The notes below the pieces were generated by a model. It saw only the letters and a list, made by a program, of their open reading frames with translations. It did not search any database and was not told the origin of the DNA. 64,000 bases of DNA from Sulfitobacter sp. OXR-159 (GTDB lineage: Bacteria; Pseudomonadota; Alphaproteobacteria; Rhodobacterales; Rhodobacteraceae): positions 1,311,001-1,375,000 of the forward strand of contig NZ_CP139707.1 of the NCBI RefSeq assembly GCF_034377145.1. The letters run 5' to 3'. The position numbers and the translations under genes are program-made. Shown piece after piece: positions 18,224 to 25,589 of the stretch. The first letter of the stretch is position 1, and every line of letters begins with the position of its first letter.

Positions 18224-18601
18224 TCAATTCCTTGGCACTACGGTGCCGTCGACCTTGCGCTTCCACTTGGTGCCCTTCGATCCCGGAAGTCGCTGCTTCT
18301 TCTTCTCGATTCCGAGGTGCTTTGCCTTGACGCGGCGATCTTTGGACTTGGTGGCAACGTCGATGTTGGTCTTCGCGCGGTGGCAGCCGCGGCAGAGGCA
18401 CTGGAAGTTCGTTTCGCGATTTTCGCCACCGTTGATAAGCGCGACGATGTGATCGAACTCTGGGTCTTCTCCGGCGACACCCAGCTTGCGCCCGCACTCA
18501 GCGCACTTGCCGCCGCAGCGGTCGAAGATGCGAATTTTAACGCGGGGCGGAAGTGCGGTGTTGTTGGTCTTTCCGACCCACTCGGGAACTTCTCTACTCA
18601 T
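18224..18601 (-). CDS. HNH endonuclease
   Basis: 125 residues. Two zinc cysteine pairs frame the HNH core: CGGKCAECGRK near residue 29, then DPEFDHIVALINGGENRETNFQ (its DH-I and N positions) and CLCRGCHRAKT near residue 68. The tail is very basic (KHLGIEKKKQRLPGSKGTKWKR), as expected for DNA binding. All catalytic positions look intact. Overlaps the membrane-protein gene upstream by four bases. Confidence 0.88.
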   Translation of the reverse strand: MSREVPEWVGKTNNTALPPRVKIRIFDRCGGKCAECGRKLGVAGEDPEFDHIVALINGGENRETNFQCLCRGCHRAKTNIDVATKSKDRRVKAKHLGIEKKKQRLPGSKGTKWKRKVDGTVVPRN

Positions 18602-18828
18602 GATGTCTCCCTCAATGCTTTGCGCGCGACCTTCTGGGCCTGCGCGACTGAGCTTGTCGTGGCGATGTGGTGGAGATAGCGGCGCGCGTTTTCGAGCTTC
18701 TGACCGGGTGTCGGCTCATTGCTCGCAGGCGCGCGGCGCACACGTCTCTTGTGGCCGATCAGGAATAGCCAGATCAGGAGGCCCAGCATGGCGCCGCTAC
18801 CGACTACCGCTCCGAATAAGAAGTTCAT
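18598..18828 (-). CDS. Small single-span membrane protein
   Basis: 76 residues with one N-terminal hydrophobic segment (FGAVVGSGAMLGLLIWLFLI) followed by a basic KRRVRRAP stretch, so the C-terminal 45 residues probably face the cytoplasm. Start and stop overlap neighbours. Role in the early operon unknown. Confidence 0.65.
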   Translation of the reverse strand: MNFLFGAVVGSGAMLGLLIWLFLIGHKRRVRRAPASNEPTPGQKLENARRYLHHIATTSSVAQAQKVARKALRETS

Positions 18829-19367
18829 GTCTCCCCCATCTTCCCCATCTTCGCCAGTTCGTCGGCGGTGACGCCGATCATGTCGGCCAAATACTCAAGC
18901 ATGTCTTGCTTGCTGCGTTTGAAAGCCTCGCCGCCCATTGCCTTCATGCTTTGACTGTGTGGCGTGTGGCAGTAGACGACGGTGCCCTCGATGTTGGTCA
19001 GCGCATAGCCGTGCATCCTGACGGCCAGACGCTCGGTGAAGGACGCCACGCGCTCGGCCCGGCGTTCATCGCCCACGGCAATCATGTCTGTGTCGCAATA
19101 GCCGGTGGCGATCAGTGCGTGTTTGCGCAGCGCTTCCGTAGAGACTGCGTAGGATGTTCCAAGGTGATGCTCGGGCAGGTTCATCCACGCGGTACGGACG
19201 AAGGCAAACTGGTGCTTGTGGCTTTTAGCTGACCGCTCTGGGTCCAAGTCGATATTCACAACCTGACCTTCGCCCAAGCGGTCGCAAATCTGTGCCATCG
19301 CATAGTTTCCGTCAGGGATAAGCGATTTCCCCGTCCATACCGCGCGAATGAGATCCTGCTCGCGCAT
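18825..19367 (-). CDS. Phage hypothetical protein
   Basis: 180 residues. A central HQFAFVRTAWMNLPEHHL segment and a conserved-looking SFTERLAVRMHGYALTN follow an N-terminal beta region. The pattern is reminiscent of small phage proteins located beside recombination genes, but no known domain could be named. Immediately downstream of recT, and the start shares a base with its stop. Confidence 0.68.
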   Translation of the reverse strand: MREQDLIRAVWTGKSLIPDGNYAMAQICDRLGEGQVVNIDLDPERSAKSHKHQFAFVRTAWMNLPEHHLGTSYAVSTEALRKHALIATGYCDTDMIAVGDERRAERVASFTERLAVRMHGYALTNIEGTVVYCHTPHSQSMKAMGGEAFKRSKQDMLEYLADMIGVTADELAKMGKMGET

Positions 19368-20581
19368 TAGCCTTCGTCGCCCTTCGGCAGTTCCGCGATG
19401 AAGGATTGCAGTTCATCATAGAGCTCGGGCGATTGAGCTTTGATTTGGTCGACCTGCGTCTTGTAGAAATCCAGCACTTCATCGGCATAGCCCGCGCCTG
19501 CGTCCATCAGGTCGCCTTTGATGGCGCTCATAACTTGGTCGAACTTGCCCGGTTCAGGTTCCACAGGAGCCTTTTCCTGCTTCTCTGCCTCTTTCTCGGC
19601 GGGCTTTTCGACAGGCTTTGTTTCCTGCTTGGGCGCGGGCTTCTTCTCAGCAGGCTTATCTTCCTGCTTCGGTTCTTCCTTGACCTCGCCGGTCTGCGGA
19701 TCGTGGTCGACGGTTTCTCCGGCGCTTTGGGGTGTTCCGTCCAGGTTTTCGGGCTCTGGTACGTCGGCCTCGCCTTCTTGATACTCGCCGTCGATGGTCG
19801 CGCCTTCATTGGGGTTCATCGCAAACTTGGCGTAGTCGACATGGGCGCCACCGTCATTATCGACAGCCACCGCATCGCGGAACTCAACGGACAGGGGCAG
19901 GTACTTCGACAAGGCGCGGATCGCGGTCTTCTTCGCCATCGCGTCTTCATGAGTGTGCCATGGGCTTTTCTCGGTTTTCCCGAACTTGACGGCAGACTGC
20001 CAGCCCTGCGACCCGTTGCGGATCTTCATAACCTTGGCCCAAGGCAGCACGACATAGGCGTGACCACCTTCCACGAATTTGGCGATAGCGTAGGCATGGA
20101 GGGGCTTGCCGTCCTCGGGGCCCGGAACATGACGCAAGCGCGCCTCTGTGCCTTCCTCGTACTCCCAGACTTCATCATCATCGTAATGGATGTGGGCGGA
20201 AATGCTGGTGATATGGCCAGAGCGGCGGGCGAGGTCGATCAGACCCTTATAGCCGATGATAAGCTGCACCTCGGGCACCTTCACCCAACGGCCATCAATC
20301 TTGCGGTTGTTGTCGAAGGGGATCAGATAAGCATGGCCCAGCACGGTGTTCGGCTCGAGGCCAAGGGCCGCGCATTGCATCAGAGCGCCAAGGAAAGAGA
20401 GCGGGTTGCACTCTTGCAGCTTGGGCGTGGTGCGGATCGCGTTGGCTGTGACGCGCATAAGGCGTTCGGGGCTCATATGATTGGCCGCGACCGTGCCTAG
20501 CTGTTCGCGCGCCATGTCGTTCAATAGGAGTTTTTGAACGCTATCCACTTGGCGAAGGGGTATTTTTGCTACTTGGCTCAT
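19367..20581 (-). CDS. recT: RecT-family single-strand annealing protein
   Basis: 404 residues. RecT anneals complementary single strands in phage recombination. The core occupies about residues 1-250: MSPERLMRVTANAIRTTPKL, LGLEPNTVLGHAYLIPF, and IIGYKGLIDLARRSG are strong family segments. The C-terminal 150 residues are a low-complexity K/E/P-rich linker (EKKPAPKQETKPVEKPAEK) ending in a helical domain, an unusually long tail. ATG 20581 is one base past the preceding stop. A dedicated exonuclease gene beside it is not recognised; the DUF1064 nuclease lies in the other operon. Confidence 0.93.
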   Translation of the reverse strand: MSQVAKIPLRQVDSVQKLLLNDMAREQLGTVAANHMSPERLMRVTANAIRTTPKLQECNPLSFLGALMQCAALGLEPNTVLGHAYLIPFDNNRKIDGRWVKVPEVQLIIGYKGLIDLARRSGHITSISAHIHYDDDEVWEYEEGTEARLRHVPGPEDGKPLHAYAIAKFVEGGHAYVVLPWAKVMKIRNGSQGWQSAVKFGKTEKSPWHTHEDAMAKKTAIRALSKYLPLSVEFRDAVAVDNDGGAHVDYAKFAMNPNEGATIDGEYQEGEADVPEPENLDGTPQSAGETVDHDPQTGEVKEEPKQEDKPAEKKPAPKQETKPVEKPAEKEAEKQEKAPVEPEPGKFDQVMSAIKGDLMDAGAGYADEVLDFYKTQVDQIKAQSPELYDELQSFIAELPKGDEG

Positions 20582-20582
20582 A

Positions 20583-21347
20583 TCATACAGCTTTCTGGTC
20601 TGCGGTGATGTCAGCACCGGGGATTGTGTCTGTTTCGATGTTGAAGGAGGCTTGGCGGGCTTCGCGCGCTGCGAGGTTGCGCAGACATTCCAGCACTTCG
20701 GGGCGTTCCTGGTAGCGCATGAACAGCAGGCGCGGGTTTGTGACAGTCACCTCAATGACCGTTCGCAAGGACGCTGTGCGGCCGCCTCCGGTGGCGCTGC
20801 CTACGTTTGCGGACTTCTTTGCAAAGCGTTCGGCGTCCTTTGCCTGCTTCTCCGCTTCCTTCTGAGCGGCTTCGGCTTCGACTTCGCCGGAAATGTCGTT
20901 CCGGGCTGCTGCTGCGGCGGCCTTGCGGTTGGCTTCTTCCTGCGCGGCCTGTGCCTCTGCGCGCCGCCGCTCGGCCTCGGCGTCCTTCTTGGCTTGCTCC
21001 TTCTTGAGCCATTCGGTCAGAAGGGGCTGCACCTTGGTGTTCGCCTTCTCCATCTTCTCAATGACGGGTTTGAACGCGGCCTGGACGGCTTTGCCCGCGT
21101 CGTCGTGCGGCTTCTTGGCTTTCTTTCGGGCTTCCTCCGCGATCTTCGCGCGTTTTTTGACCCCATCCATGAAGTCATTCAGAAGGGCGGCGTCTTCCTC
21201 GGTTTCCAGATCGCCATTCTCAAGCCATTGCGCGGCAGCTTCGAGGAACTTCTCCCCCGCGGCGTCCAGCTTCGCGACTTCCTCAGCGTCGAAGGGCGGC
21301 GGATTGTTTCCGCCGATCTTCGCGCGGTCGTTGGTTTCATCAAGCAT
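20583..21347 (-). CDS. Coiled-coil phage protein next to RecT
   Basis: 254 residues, most of it a long charged coiled coil (about residues 55-170, rich in A, E and K) ending in a small globular part (TVIEVTVTNPRLLFMRYQER). ATG 21347 follows AGGAG at good spacing. Its place directly upstream of recT suggests a partner in recombination, for instance a loader or single-strand-binding helper; that is inference from position. Confidence 0.7.
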   Translation of the reverse strand: MLDETNDRAKIGGNNPPPFDAEEVAKLDAAGEKFLEAAAQWLENGDLETEEDAALLNDFMDGVKKRAKIAEEARKKAKKPHDDAGKAVQAAFKPVIEKMEKANTKVQPLLTEWLKKEQAKKDAEAERRRAEAQAAQEEANRKAAAAAARNDISGEVEAEAAQKEAEKQAKDAERFAKKSANVGSATGGGRTASLRTVIEVTVTNPRLLFMRYQERPEVLECLRNLAAREARQASFNIETDTIPGADITADQKAV

Positions 21348-21735
21348 ATGCTTTTCTCCTTGGCAGTATGGCGTGTTCACTCAGATCAATGCGGGCATGG
21401 GTGGCCTGCATGATCGCGTTGGTCTTGTGTTCTTCGGTCAGGGCTTGGAACTCCTGCCGGGAAATGGGCTTTAGATATGACCAGTGGTCAGCAGGATCGC
21501 GGCGCCGGGTTCCGTTGACCTCGATGCAAAGCACCTCGTCTGAGGCAAGCTCTCCCGTCTCCGGGTCAATCTCGCGCTCTACGAAGATCCGCACGGGCAC
21601 CCATGGGCCGCCGCGCACTAGCTTGCGCTTGTAGTAACCGGCTTCCGGCACTCCCTCGTGCATGGGCGGGTTCAGACCTGCCATTGCGGCGTTGTGCCAG
21701 CGATACAGTTCCGCGAAGGAGGAGGGTTTTCTCAT
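21340..21735 (-). CDS. Phage hypothetical protein
   Basis: 131 residues. The middle section GGPWVPVRIFVEREIDPETG and ADHWSYLKPIS suggests a beta-rich fold. Overlaps the coiled-coil gene by eight bases and the AP2-HNH gene by four. Not recognised. Confidence 0.68.
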   Translation of the reverse strand: MRKPSSFAELYRWHNAAMAGLNPPMHEGVPEAGYYKRKLVRGGPWVPVRIFVEREIDPETGELASDEVLCIEVNGTRRRDPADHWSYLKPISRQEFQALTEEHKTNAIMQATHARIDLSEHAILPRRKAYA

Positions 21736-22286
21736 GCCGACCTCCCGTGGTTCACATGAAAGCCAAGCTCTTGTTCGGCCTTCTTGCGCGCAGCCACAGC
21801 CTGATCTAAGTCTTTGAAATACCCAAGACAGATAGTTTTCCTGTTCTTGGTTATTTGAGCGGTCCAGCGGCTAGTCTGAGCAAACCAGTAAACCCCTGTA
21901 TGACCACTAGAATTGTCCGATGGGCGCTTCTGGTTTTTCATGTTCTCGGAACGTGAAACCGAACGTAGGTTTACAATACGGTTATCTGACCGAACCCCAT
22001 TGATGTGGTCTATTTGGTCTGCGGGCCATTCGCCGTTAACTAGCGCCCAAATCACTCTGTGGGCGAGTAGGCGTTTCTTGAAGACGGTACCGCATAAGTA
22101 CCCATGCTTGTGTCGGATAAGAAATGCTTCCTGTCCCGCGTGGTGAGCATTCCAGACGTTTTTGGCTCTCTCCGGGTTTTTCCCCGAGAACAGGTCCGCT
22201 TTGCGCTCACGCCAGTACAACTTTCCAGTTTCAGCCTCATATCGAAGCAGAACCCGAAGAATATGAGGGGAAACTGTACGCATCAT
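21732..22286 (-). CDS. HNH endonuclease with AP2 DNA-binding domain
   Basis: 184 residues. The HNH part reads LAHRVIWALVNGEWPADQIDH followed by INGVRSDNRIVNLRSVSRSEN (H-H-N order intact, about residues 72-112). A C-terminal AP2-like domain follows (SGHTGVYWFAQTSRWTAQI, about residues 122-140). This combination is typical of free-standing homing endonucleases in phages. Two ATG codons in tandem mark the start; the first gives the ATGA overlap. GC content is visibly lower than neighbouring genes, fitting separate mobility. Confidence 0.9.
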   Translation of the reverse strand: MMRTVSPHILRVLLRYEAETGKLYWRERKADLFSGKNPERAKNVWNAHHAGQEAFLIRHKHGYLCGTVFKKRLLAHRVIWALVNGEWPADQIDHINGVRSDNRIVNLRSVSRSENMKNQKRPSDNSSGHTGVYWFAQTSRWTAQITKNRKTICLGYFKDLDQAVAARKKAEQELGFHVNHGRSA

Positions 22287-22513
22287 GCCTGCGCCTCTCC
22301 AAGCCACTCAGCCTTTGTCTTGGCCGGAATGAGCTTGTCCTGACGGACCATTTCACGGCGCCAATCGTCGGCCTTCTTTCGGGCGCGCATGGGTGTCTCT
22401 GCGTGGAACAGCCACGGGCAACCGTCGATGATGGCCATAGGCTTGCGATCCGGTTGGGTCAGGCAGGTGTAAACGTGGATCTCGCGCTGCGTGATTGGGA
22501 TTACTTTGGCCAT
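22283..22513 (-). CDS. Small phage hypothetical protein
   Basis: 76 residues beginning MAKVIPITQREIHVYTCLTQ. It contains DGCPWLFHAETPMRARKKADD, a small alpha/beta pattern with a basic helix. ATG 22513 overlaps the stop of the next gene upstream; a much longer open frame upstream is out of character in composition. Unknown function. Confidence 0.65.
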   Translation of the reverse strand: MAKVIPITQREIHVYTCLTQPDRKPMAIIDGCPWLFHAETPMRARKKADDWRREMVRQDKLIPAKTKAEWLGEAQA

Positions 22514-22746
22514 TAGTATGCCCCCCGGATGGTGAACGGCATTTCCGTTGCGTTGAAGTGCGCCAAGTTCGCCACGCCCTTGCTGACGATGTGACCACCA
22601 ATCAGCGCAGCGACGGAAAGCATGAGGCCAGCAATAAACATCTGGACGGGCAGGGGCTTGTAGGGCACCGGTTTGCGATCCTGCGCGCGAACCTCGCGGG
22701 ACGGCTGGGACAGCGTGATGATGTCTTCTTTGCGGAGCGGGATCAT
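22513..22746 (-). CDS. Small membrane protein
   Basis: 77 residues with one central hydrophobic stretch (VQMFIAGLMLSVAALIGGHIV). N-terminal half is charged and probably cytoplasmic. Could be a regulator or an accessory membrane factor; no family recognised. Confidence 0.65.
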   Translation of the reverse strand: MIPLRKEDIITLSQPSREVRAQDRKPVPYKPLPVQMFIAGLMLSVAALIGGHIVSKGVANLAHFNATEMPFTIRGAY

Positions 22747-23072
22747 TGGGCTGCCCTCGCTTCTTCGCGCAGATGGGGCAGGACACCGACGAACACCTTA
22801 CGGCGGCCATCACAGCGAACGCACCAGTCGGTGTAGCTTTCGCCGCGAACAGCGTCATAGCGCCGGATACCAGCAGGCTTGCCGCGGCATTCATTGCAGT
22901 GGACGTAACCGCTCAGGATCATTTCCGCGCATTCGGCGCAGATCGGATAACCAAAACGGTGGTTGTCGGACATCTGCTCGGGCAGGAGATCGTTCTTGCC
23001 GCATTCTTCGCAGATGCAATCCCCTACAGGGGTGAACCCGGTAGATGGGTGGAAGGCGGTGAACAGGGTCAT
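22743..23072 (-). CDS. Zinc-ribbon phage protein
   Basis: 109 residues with four Cys pairs: CICEECGKN, YPICAECAEM, HCNECRGK and WCVRCDGRR, probably two zinc ribbons. ATG 23072 overlaps the stop of the gene upstream (ATGA). Likely nucleic-acid or protein binding; no specific function can be named. Confidence 0.7.
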   Translation of the reverse strand: MTLFTAFHPSTGFTPVGDCICEECGKNDLLPEQMSDNHRFGYPICAECAEMILSGYVHCNECRGKPAGIRRYDAVRGESYTDWCVRCDGRRKVFVGVLPHLREEARAAQ

Positions 23073-23254
23073 GACGCCACCTGCTGCGCCGGTGGGCAAC
23101 CACCAGAGTTGCCGCCCTTGATGATGGTGAAGTCGATGGGGTCCAGGTCGAAAACGTCAAACGCATCGCGCTCTATGTCCTCGATCAGACGGTTAAGGCG
23201 AGCGGGCGTAAGGCCGCGCTTCAAGCCTTCGGGAGTTATGTGTGCCAAGATCAT
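23069..23254 (-). CDS. First gene of the leftward early operon, hypothetical
   Basis: 61 residues (MILAHITPEGLKRGLTPARL at the start), helical N-terminus and short beta end. Preceded by AGGAGG and, further up, by an operator-covered promoter at 23297-23310, so it should be the first product of the leftward early transcript. In lambda this place is held by an antiterminator, but no arginine-rich N-like motif is seen. Confidence 0.65.
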   Translation of the reverse strand: MILAHITPEGLKRGLTPARLNRLIEDIERDAFDVFDLDPIDFTIIKGGNSGGCPPAQQVAS

Positions 23255-23296
23255 TTCTTCCTCCTGTGCCGGGATTGGCTACAGAAAGAAGGTAAT

Positions 23297-23340
23297 TAGG
23301 AAACTTCCTATGGTCAAGAAGTTTTTCGGAAACTTCCTAA
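23297..23340. promoter_or_regulatory. Left operators and divergent early promoters
   Basis: Two copies of GGAAACTTCC lie at 23299-23308 and 23328-23337. The first sits in a leftward promoter (minus strand TTCTTG, 16 bases, TAATTA) facing the recT/int operon. The second abuts TAATAT on the plus strand and would control the small gene at 23393. The same palindrome recurs at 23841 and 23876, so these are probably the binding sites of the CI-like or Cro-like protein. Confidence 0.7.
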
Positions 23341-23392
23341 TATACAGCCGCGTTTAGTTTATGCTAACCAAGTTAACATTAGGGGGAGAACC

Positions 23393-23557
23393 ATGAACAT
23401 ATTACGTCAAAAAAGCGCCACCGAGGTTAACTCAATGACGCGCGGTCAGCTTATTTTGCTGAAGATTGAGGTTCTTCGAGCGCTTCAGACCAAGCCTGAG
23501 CAGTTTTCAGAAGAAGTTCCCTCTGAGGGGCCGGCAACCTCTCAAAGAGAGCAATGA
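23393..23557 (+). CDS. Small rightward gene overlapping the repressor gene
   Basis: 54 residues (MNILRQKSATEVNSMTRGQL at the start). The ATG follows AGGGGGAGAACC, one of the best ribosome sites in the region, and an operator-linked TAATAT box lies 50 bases upstream. The 3' two thirds overlap the repressor gene on the opposite strand, so transcription would run antisense to it. Protein family unknown. The alternative is that only an RNA matters here. Confidence 0.5.
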   Translation: MNILRQKSATEVNSMTRGQLILLKIEVLRALQTKPEQFSEEVPSEGPATSQREQ

Positions 23558-23801
23558 TATCCGATTTAAGCTCTAAGTCTGTTGCTGTCTCGAACAGCGC
23601 AGCCAGTGGAACGTTCAATCCTTTAGCAATTTTCGCAAGGGTAACGATCTTCGGGCTTTGGCTCTTGCCGGACAGGATGTCATAGATACCTGTCGGGTTG
23701 ATCTCGGCTGCTCTTGCCAGCTTTGCAGCGTCCATATGTCTGGCTTGCATCAAGTCTTTGATGTTCTTGGCAACGAGCATGTTTATCGGATCTCTTTCCA
23801 T
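23451..23801 (-). CDS. CI-like repressor, XRE-type helix-turn-helix
   Basis: 116 residues. The N-terminal HTH is MDAAKLARAAEINPTGIYDI (about residues 23-42) with LSGKSQSPKIVTLAKIAKGL completing the XRE fold; the C-terminus is a short helix (PAPQRELLLKTAQAW), without a LexA-type peptidase domain. So induction by self-cleavage is unlikely, which fits control by the antirepressors at 54.9 and 62.8 kb. The ATG at 23801 is preceded by TTATGT seven bases up, suggesting a leaderless message; ATG 23780 is an alternative. Confidence 0.88.
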   Translation of the reverse strand: MERDPINMLVAKNIKDLMQARHMDAAKLARAAEINPTGIYDILSGKSQSPKIVTLAKIAKGLNVPLAALFETATDLELKSDIIALFERLPAPQRELLLKTAQAWSEALEEPQSSAK

Positions 23802-23802
23802 G

Positions 23803-23820
23803 AATAGGACATAACCTATT
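23803..23820. promoter_or_regulatory. Inverted repeat over the repressor start
   Basis: AATAGG and CCTATT (23803-23808, 23815-23820) form a perfect six-base inverted repeat directly before the repressor ATG, overlapping its likely -10 box. It differs from the GGAARYTTCC sites and may serve autoregulation. Confidence 0.45.
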
Positions 23821-23840
23821 TAGGCGCTATCCGTCTAATT

Positions 23841-23897
23841 GGAAGTGTCCTAGGAAAAATGGTTGCTTGTCGTTAGGAAGTTTCCTAATATAGCGGC
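23841..23897 (+). promoter_or_regulatory. Right early promoter with two operators, leaderless start
   Basis: TTGCTT (23863-23868) and TAATAT (23886-23891) with a 17-base spacer; the operator TTAGGAAGTTTCCTAA (23873-23888) fills the spacer. A near copy, GGAAGTGTCC, lies at 23841-23850. The Cro-like ATG is only six bases past the -10 box, so the message should start at or near the ATG. Confidence 0.75.
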
Positions 23898-24104
23898 ATG
23901 AATGTACAAGCCAGAAACCCTGAAATCGATAGTCTGGTTGCGGAAATTAACCGCTACCGCAAAGAGCATGGCGTATCCAAGACCGCATTCGGGGCTTGGG
24001 CCGTCAAAGATCCCAACCTGCTTCGCGACCTTGAGGGTGGCCGTGAATTGCGCTGGTCAACGATCCAAGCGATCCGCGACAAAATGGCGGGAGTTGCGCA
24101 ATGA
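23898..24104 (+). CDS. Cro-like small DNA-binding protein
   Basis: 68 residues. The segment HGVSKTAFGAWAVKDPNLLR (about residues 24-43) looks like a short helix-turn-helix followed by DLEGGRELRWSTIQAIRDKM. Divergent from the repressor and first gene after the right early promoter, the place of Cro in lambdoid phages. There is no ribosome site; translation from a leaderless mRNA is implied. Confidence 0.7.
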   Translation: MNVQARNPEIDSLVAEINRYRKEHGVSKTAFGAWAVKDPNLLRDLEGGRELRWSTIQAIRDKMAGVAQ

Positions 24105-24115
24105 CCCCCGTTATT

Positions 24116-24439
24116 TCAGCAGGGGTAGGCGTCCAGCAGGGCGAGATAGATCACCGTGGACGCGCCCCAATCAGCCGTATTCTGGTTCGCTCTCAGGTAT
24201 TGGCCGAACAGCCGCGGTATCTCTGCGTTGGGGGCGTCGGGCGGGGGGCAATACTTGTCCAACCCGCCGAGACGACCAGCATCAGAGAACGCTTCATGCG
24301 CGCCTGTGGCATAGGCATAGCACTCTGCAACCTCAACGTCCGTCGTCTGGGCGCAGATGTCGTAGAGTTCGTTCGCGGTTATCATCTGGGCCGCCGCAGG
24401 CCCGCCAGCAAGAGCCAGCATAAGAGCAAGTTTTTTCAT
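24116..24439 (-). CDS. Periplasmic Rap1a/Tai-like protein
   Basis: 107 residues with a signal peptide (MKKLALMLALAGGPAAA, cleavage after A-A-A). The mature part follows the Rap1a/Tai pattern: ELYDICAQ, then VAECYAYATGAHEAF, a third cysteine in KYCPPP, GQYLRANQ, and the end LALLDAYPC. Known members protect against type VI amidase effectors in the periplasm. It stands alone on the minus strand among rightward early genes, so it may be expressed from the prophage (a lysogenic trait). No effector gene is near. Confidence 0.6.
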   Translation of the reverse strand: MKKLALMLALAGGPAAAQMITANELYDICAQTTDVEVAECYAYATGAHEAFSDAGRLGGLDKYCPPPDAPNAEIPRLFGQYLRANQNTADWGASTVIYLALLDAYPC

Positions 24440-24486
24440 GGGATCGACTACACTCGATTCCCGCGCTCTGCGCAAGGCGGTGCCGC

Positions 24487-24729
24487 ATGAGCGCCCGGGC
24501 TAATGAGTTCTTGGTCTGGCGGGCGGGCACGTCCGTCAACTGGGATTGCACTCAGAAAGACATCGCCGCCGAGGTCGGTCTATCGGTTGGCGCGGTCAGG
24601 GCGATCATGAAGCGCCGGGGATGGTCGTGCAATCATGTGGGGCAGGACCAAGACCCCTACGCCTATGCTCACCTTCACACCAATGCGCGGCATCATCCAA
24701 CCCTCCGCGAACTGGGGGTCGAGATATGA
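24487..24729 (+). CDS. Small helix-turn-helix phage protein
   Basis: 80 residues. TQKDIAAEVGLSVGAVRAIM (about residues 22-41) is a clear helix-turn-helix. Likely a transcription regulator or replication accessory at the head of the rightward operon. Its stop overlaps the next start. Confidence 0.7.
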   Translation: MSARANEFLVWRAGTSVNWDCTQKDIAAEVGLSVGAVRAIMKRRGWSCNHVGQDQDPYAYAHLHTNARHHPTLRELGVEI

Positions 24730-24965
24730 TTGAGACGCAGAACGCCAAGATCCTCGCACACTTGCAGGCGGGTCGATCGATCACCTTCTGGGAGGCCGTC
24801 GAGAACTTCGGCGTGATGCACCTTCCGCGCCGCATCCTCGATCTCAAGGAAGCCGGTCACACCATCGGTGACGACTGGGTGAAGCAGAACGGCAAGCGGT
24901 TCAAACGCTGGTTTCTCATTAAATCCGCGCCCCAAAAGGCGCCAGAACAAGGGGCATTGCTATGA
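24726..24965 (+). CDS. Winged-helix phage protein
   Basis: 79 residues: MIETQNAKILAHLQAGRSIT, then FWEAVENFGVMHLPRRILDL and EAGHTIGDDWVK. This is the common small phage winged-helix protein (helix, helix, recognition helix, wing). ATG 24726 gives an ATGA overlap with the gene before it. Target unknown. Confidence 0.75.
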   Translation: MIETQNAKILAHLQAGRSITFWEAVENFGVMHLPRRILDLKEAGHTIGDDWVKQNGKRFKRWFLIKSAPQKAPEQGALL

Positions 24966-25174
24966 CACCTGCTCAAGTCGCTGCGCGCGAGAACGATGCC
25001 GCGCGCCGTTTCTGGGGTTCTCAAGAGGCCGAGGCTACCCGCCCCAAAGGGGTCGCGGAAAAGATCGTCCCCCTTCTGGGTAGCGGCATCAGTCGCAAGG
25101 AGGCGGCCCGCATCATCGGTTGCACACCTCCGGCCATCACCAATGCCTTGCGTAAGATCGGGGGTGCGCTGTGA
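24962..25174 (+). CDS. Small helix-turn-helix phage protein
   Basis: 70 residues. The C-terminal half, GISRKEAARIIGCTPPAITN, is a helix-turn-helix of the sigma-factor or resolvase kind. Third small DNA-binding protein in a row. Overlaps both neighbours. Confidence 0.68.
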   Translation: MTPAQVAARENDAARRFWGSQEAEATRPKGVAEKIVPLLGSGISRKEAARIIGCTPPAITNALRKIGGAL

Positions 25175-25371
25175 AAACAACCGCTCGGCGTGACGGTGAC
25201 AACATCATCGTCACCATCCCGATAGACGAGGTGCAGGCACTTCGCGTGGCTCTACAGCCCTGCCAGTGCAAGCACGTCAAGTCGATTGCCACCGCTGAAC
25301 TGCGCACTGCCTTCGTGAAGGGGTTGGGCCGCGCCATGTTCATCAAGCAGCGCCCAATGAGCGGAGCGTGA
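25171..25371 (+). CDS. Small phage hypothetical protein
   Basis: 66 residues starting at GTG within a GTGA overlap (MKTTARRDGDNIIVTIPIDE). A beta hairpin and a cysteine pair (CQCKHV) are visible. Unknown. Confidence 0.6.
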   Translation: MKTTARRDGDNIIVTIPIDEVQALRVALQPCQCKHVKSIATAELRTAFVKGLGRAMFIKQRPMSGA

Positions 25372-25374
25372 AGC

Positions 25375-25587
25375 ATGGCGGCGAACAGGGCTCAGGATCA
25401 GCGCCTTCTTGAAATGGTCCGGGCCCGCGCCGCCGGAGCAACCATTCGCGGGATGGAAGAACGGTTCGGGGTTCCCGGTTCCGGCATCACCACCCGAACC
25501 AACAAGGTGATGGACGCCGATCTGGCGCACAGCACCGGAGAGAAACCAACCACCATCAAGGCGGCGTACTGGCCGCGCAGGGAGTGA
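25375..25587 (+). CDS. Small phage DNA-binding-like protein
   Basis: 70 residues. RLLEMVRARAAGATIRGMEE and RFGVPGSGITTRTNKVMDAD look like a helix-turn-helix of the transposase/resolvase type. Spaced three bases from the preceding gene. Confidence 0.6.
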   Translation: MAANRAQDQRLLEMVRARAAGATIRGMEERFGVPGSGITTRTNKVMDADLAHSTGEKPTTIKAAYWPRRE

Positions 25588-25589
25588 AT

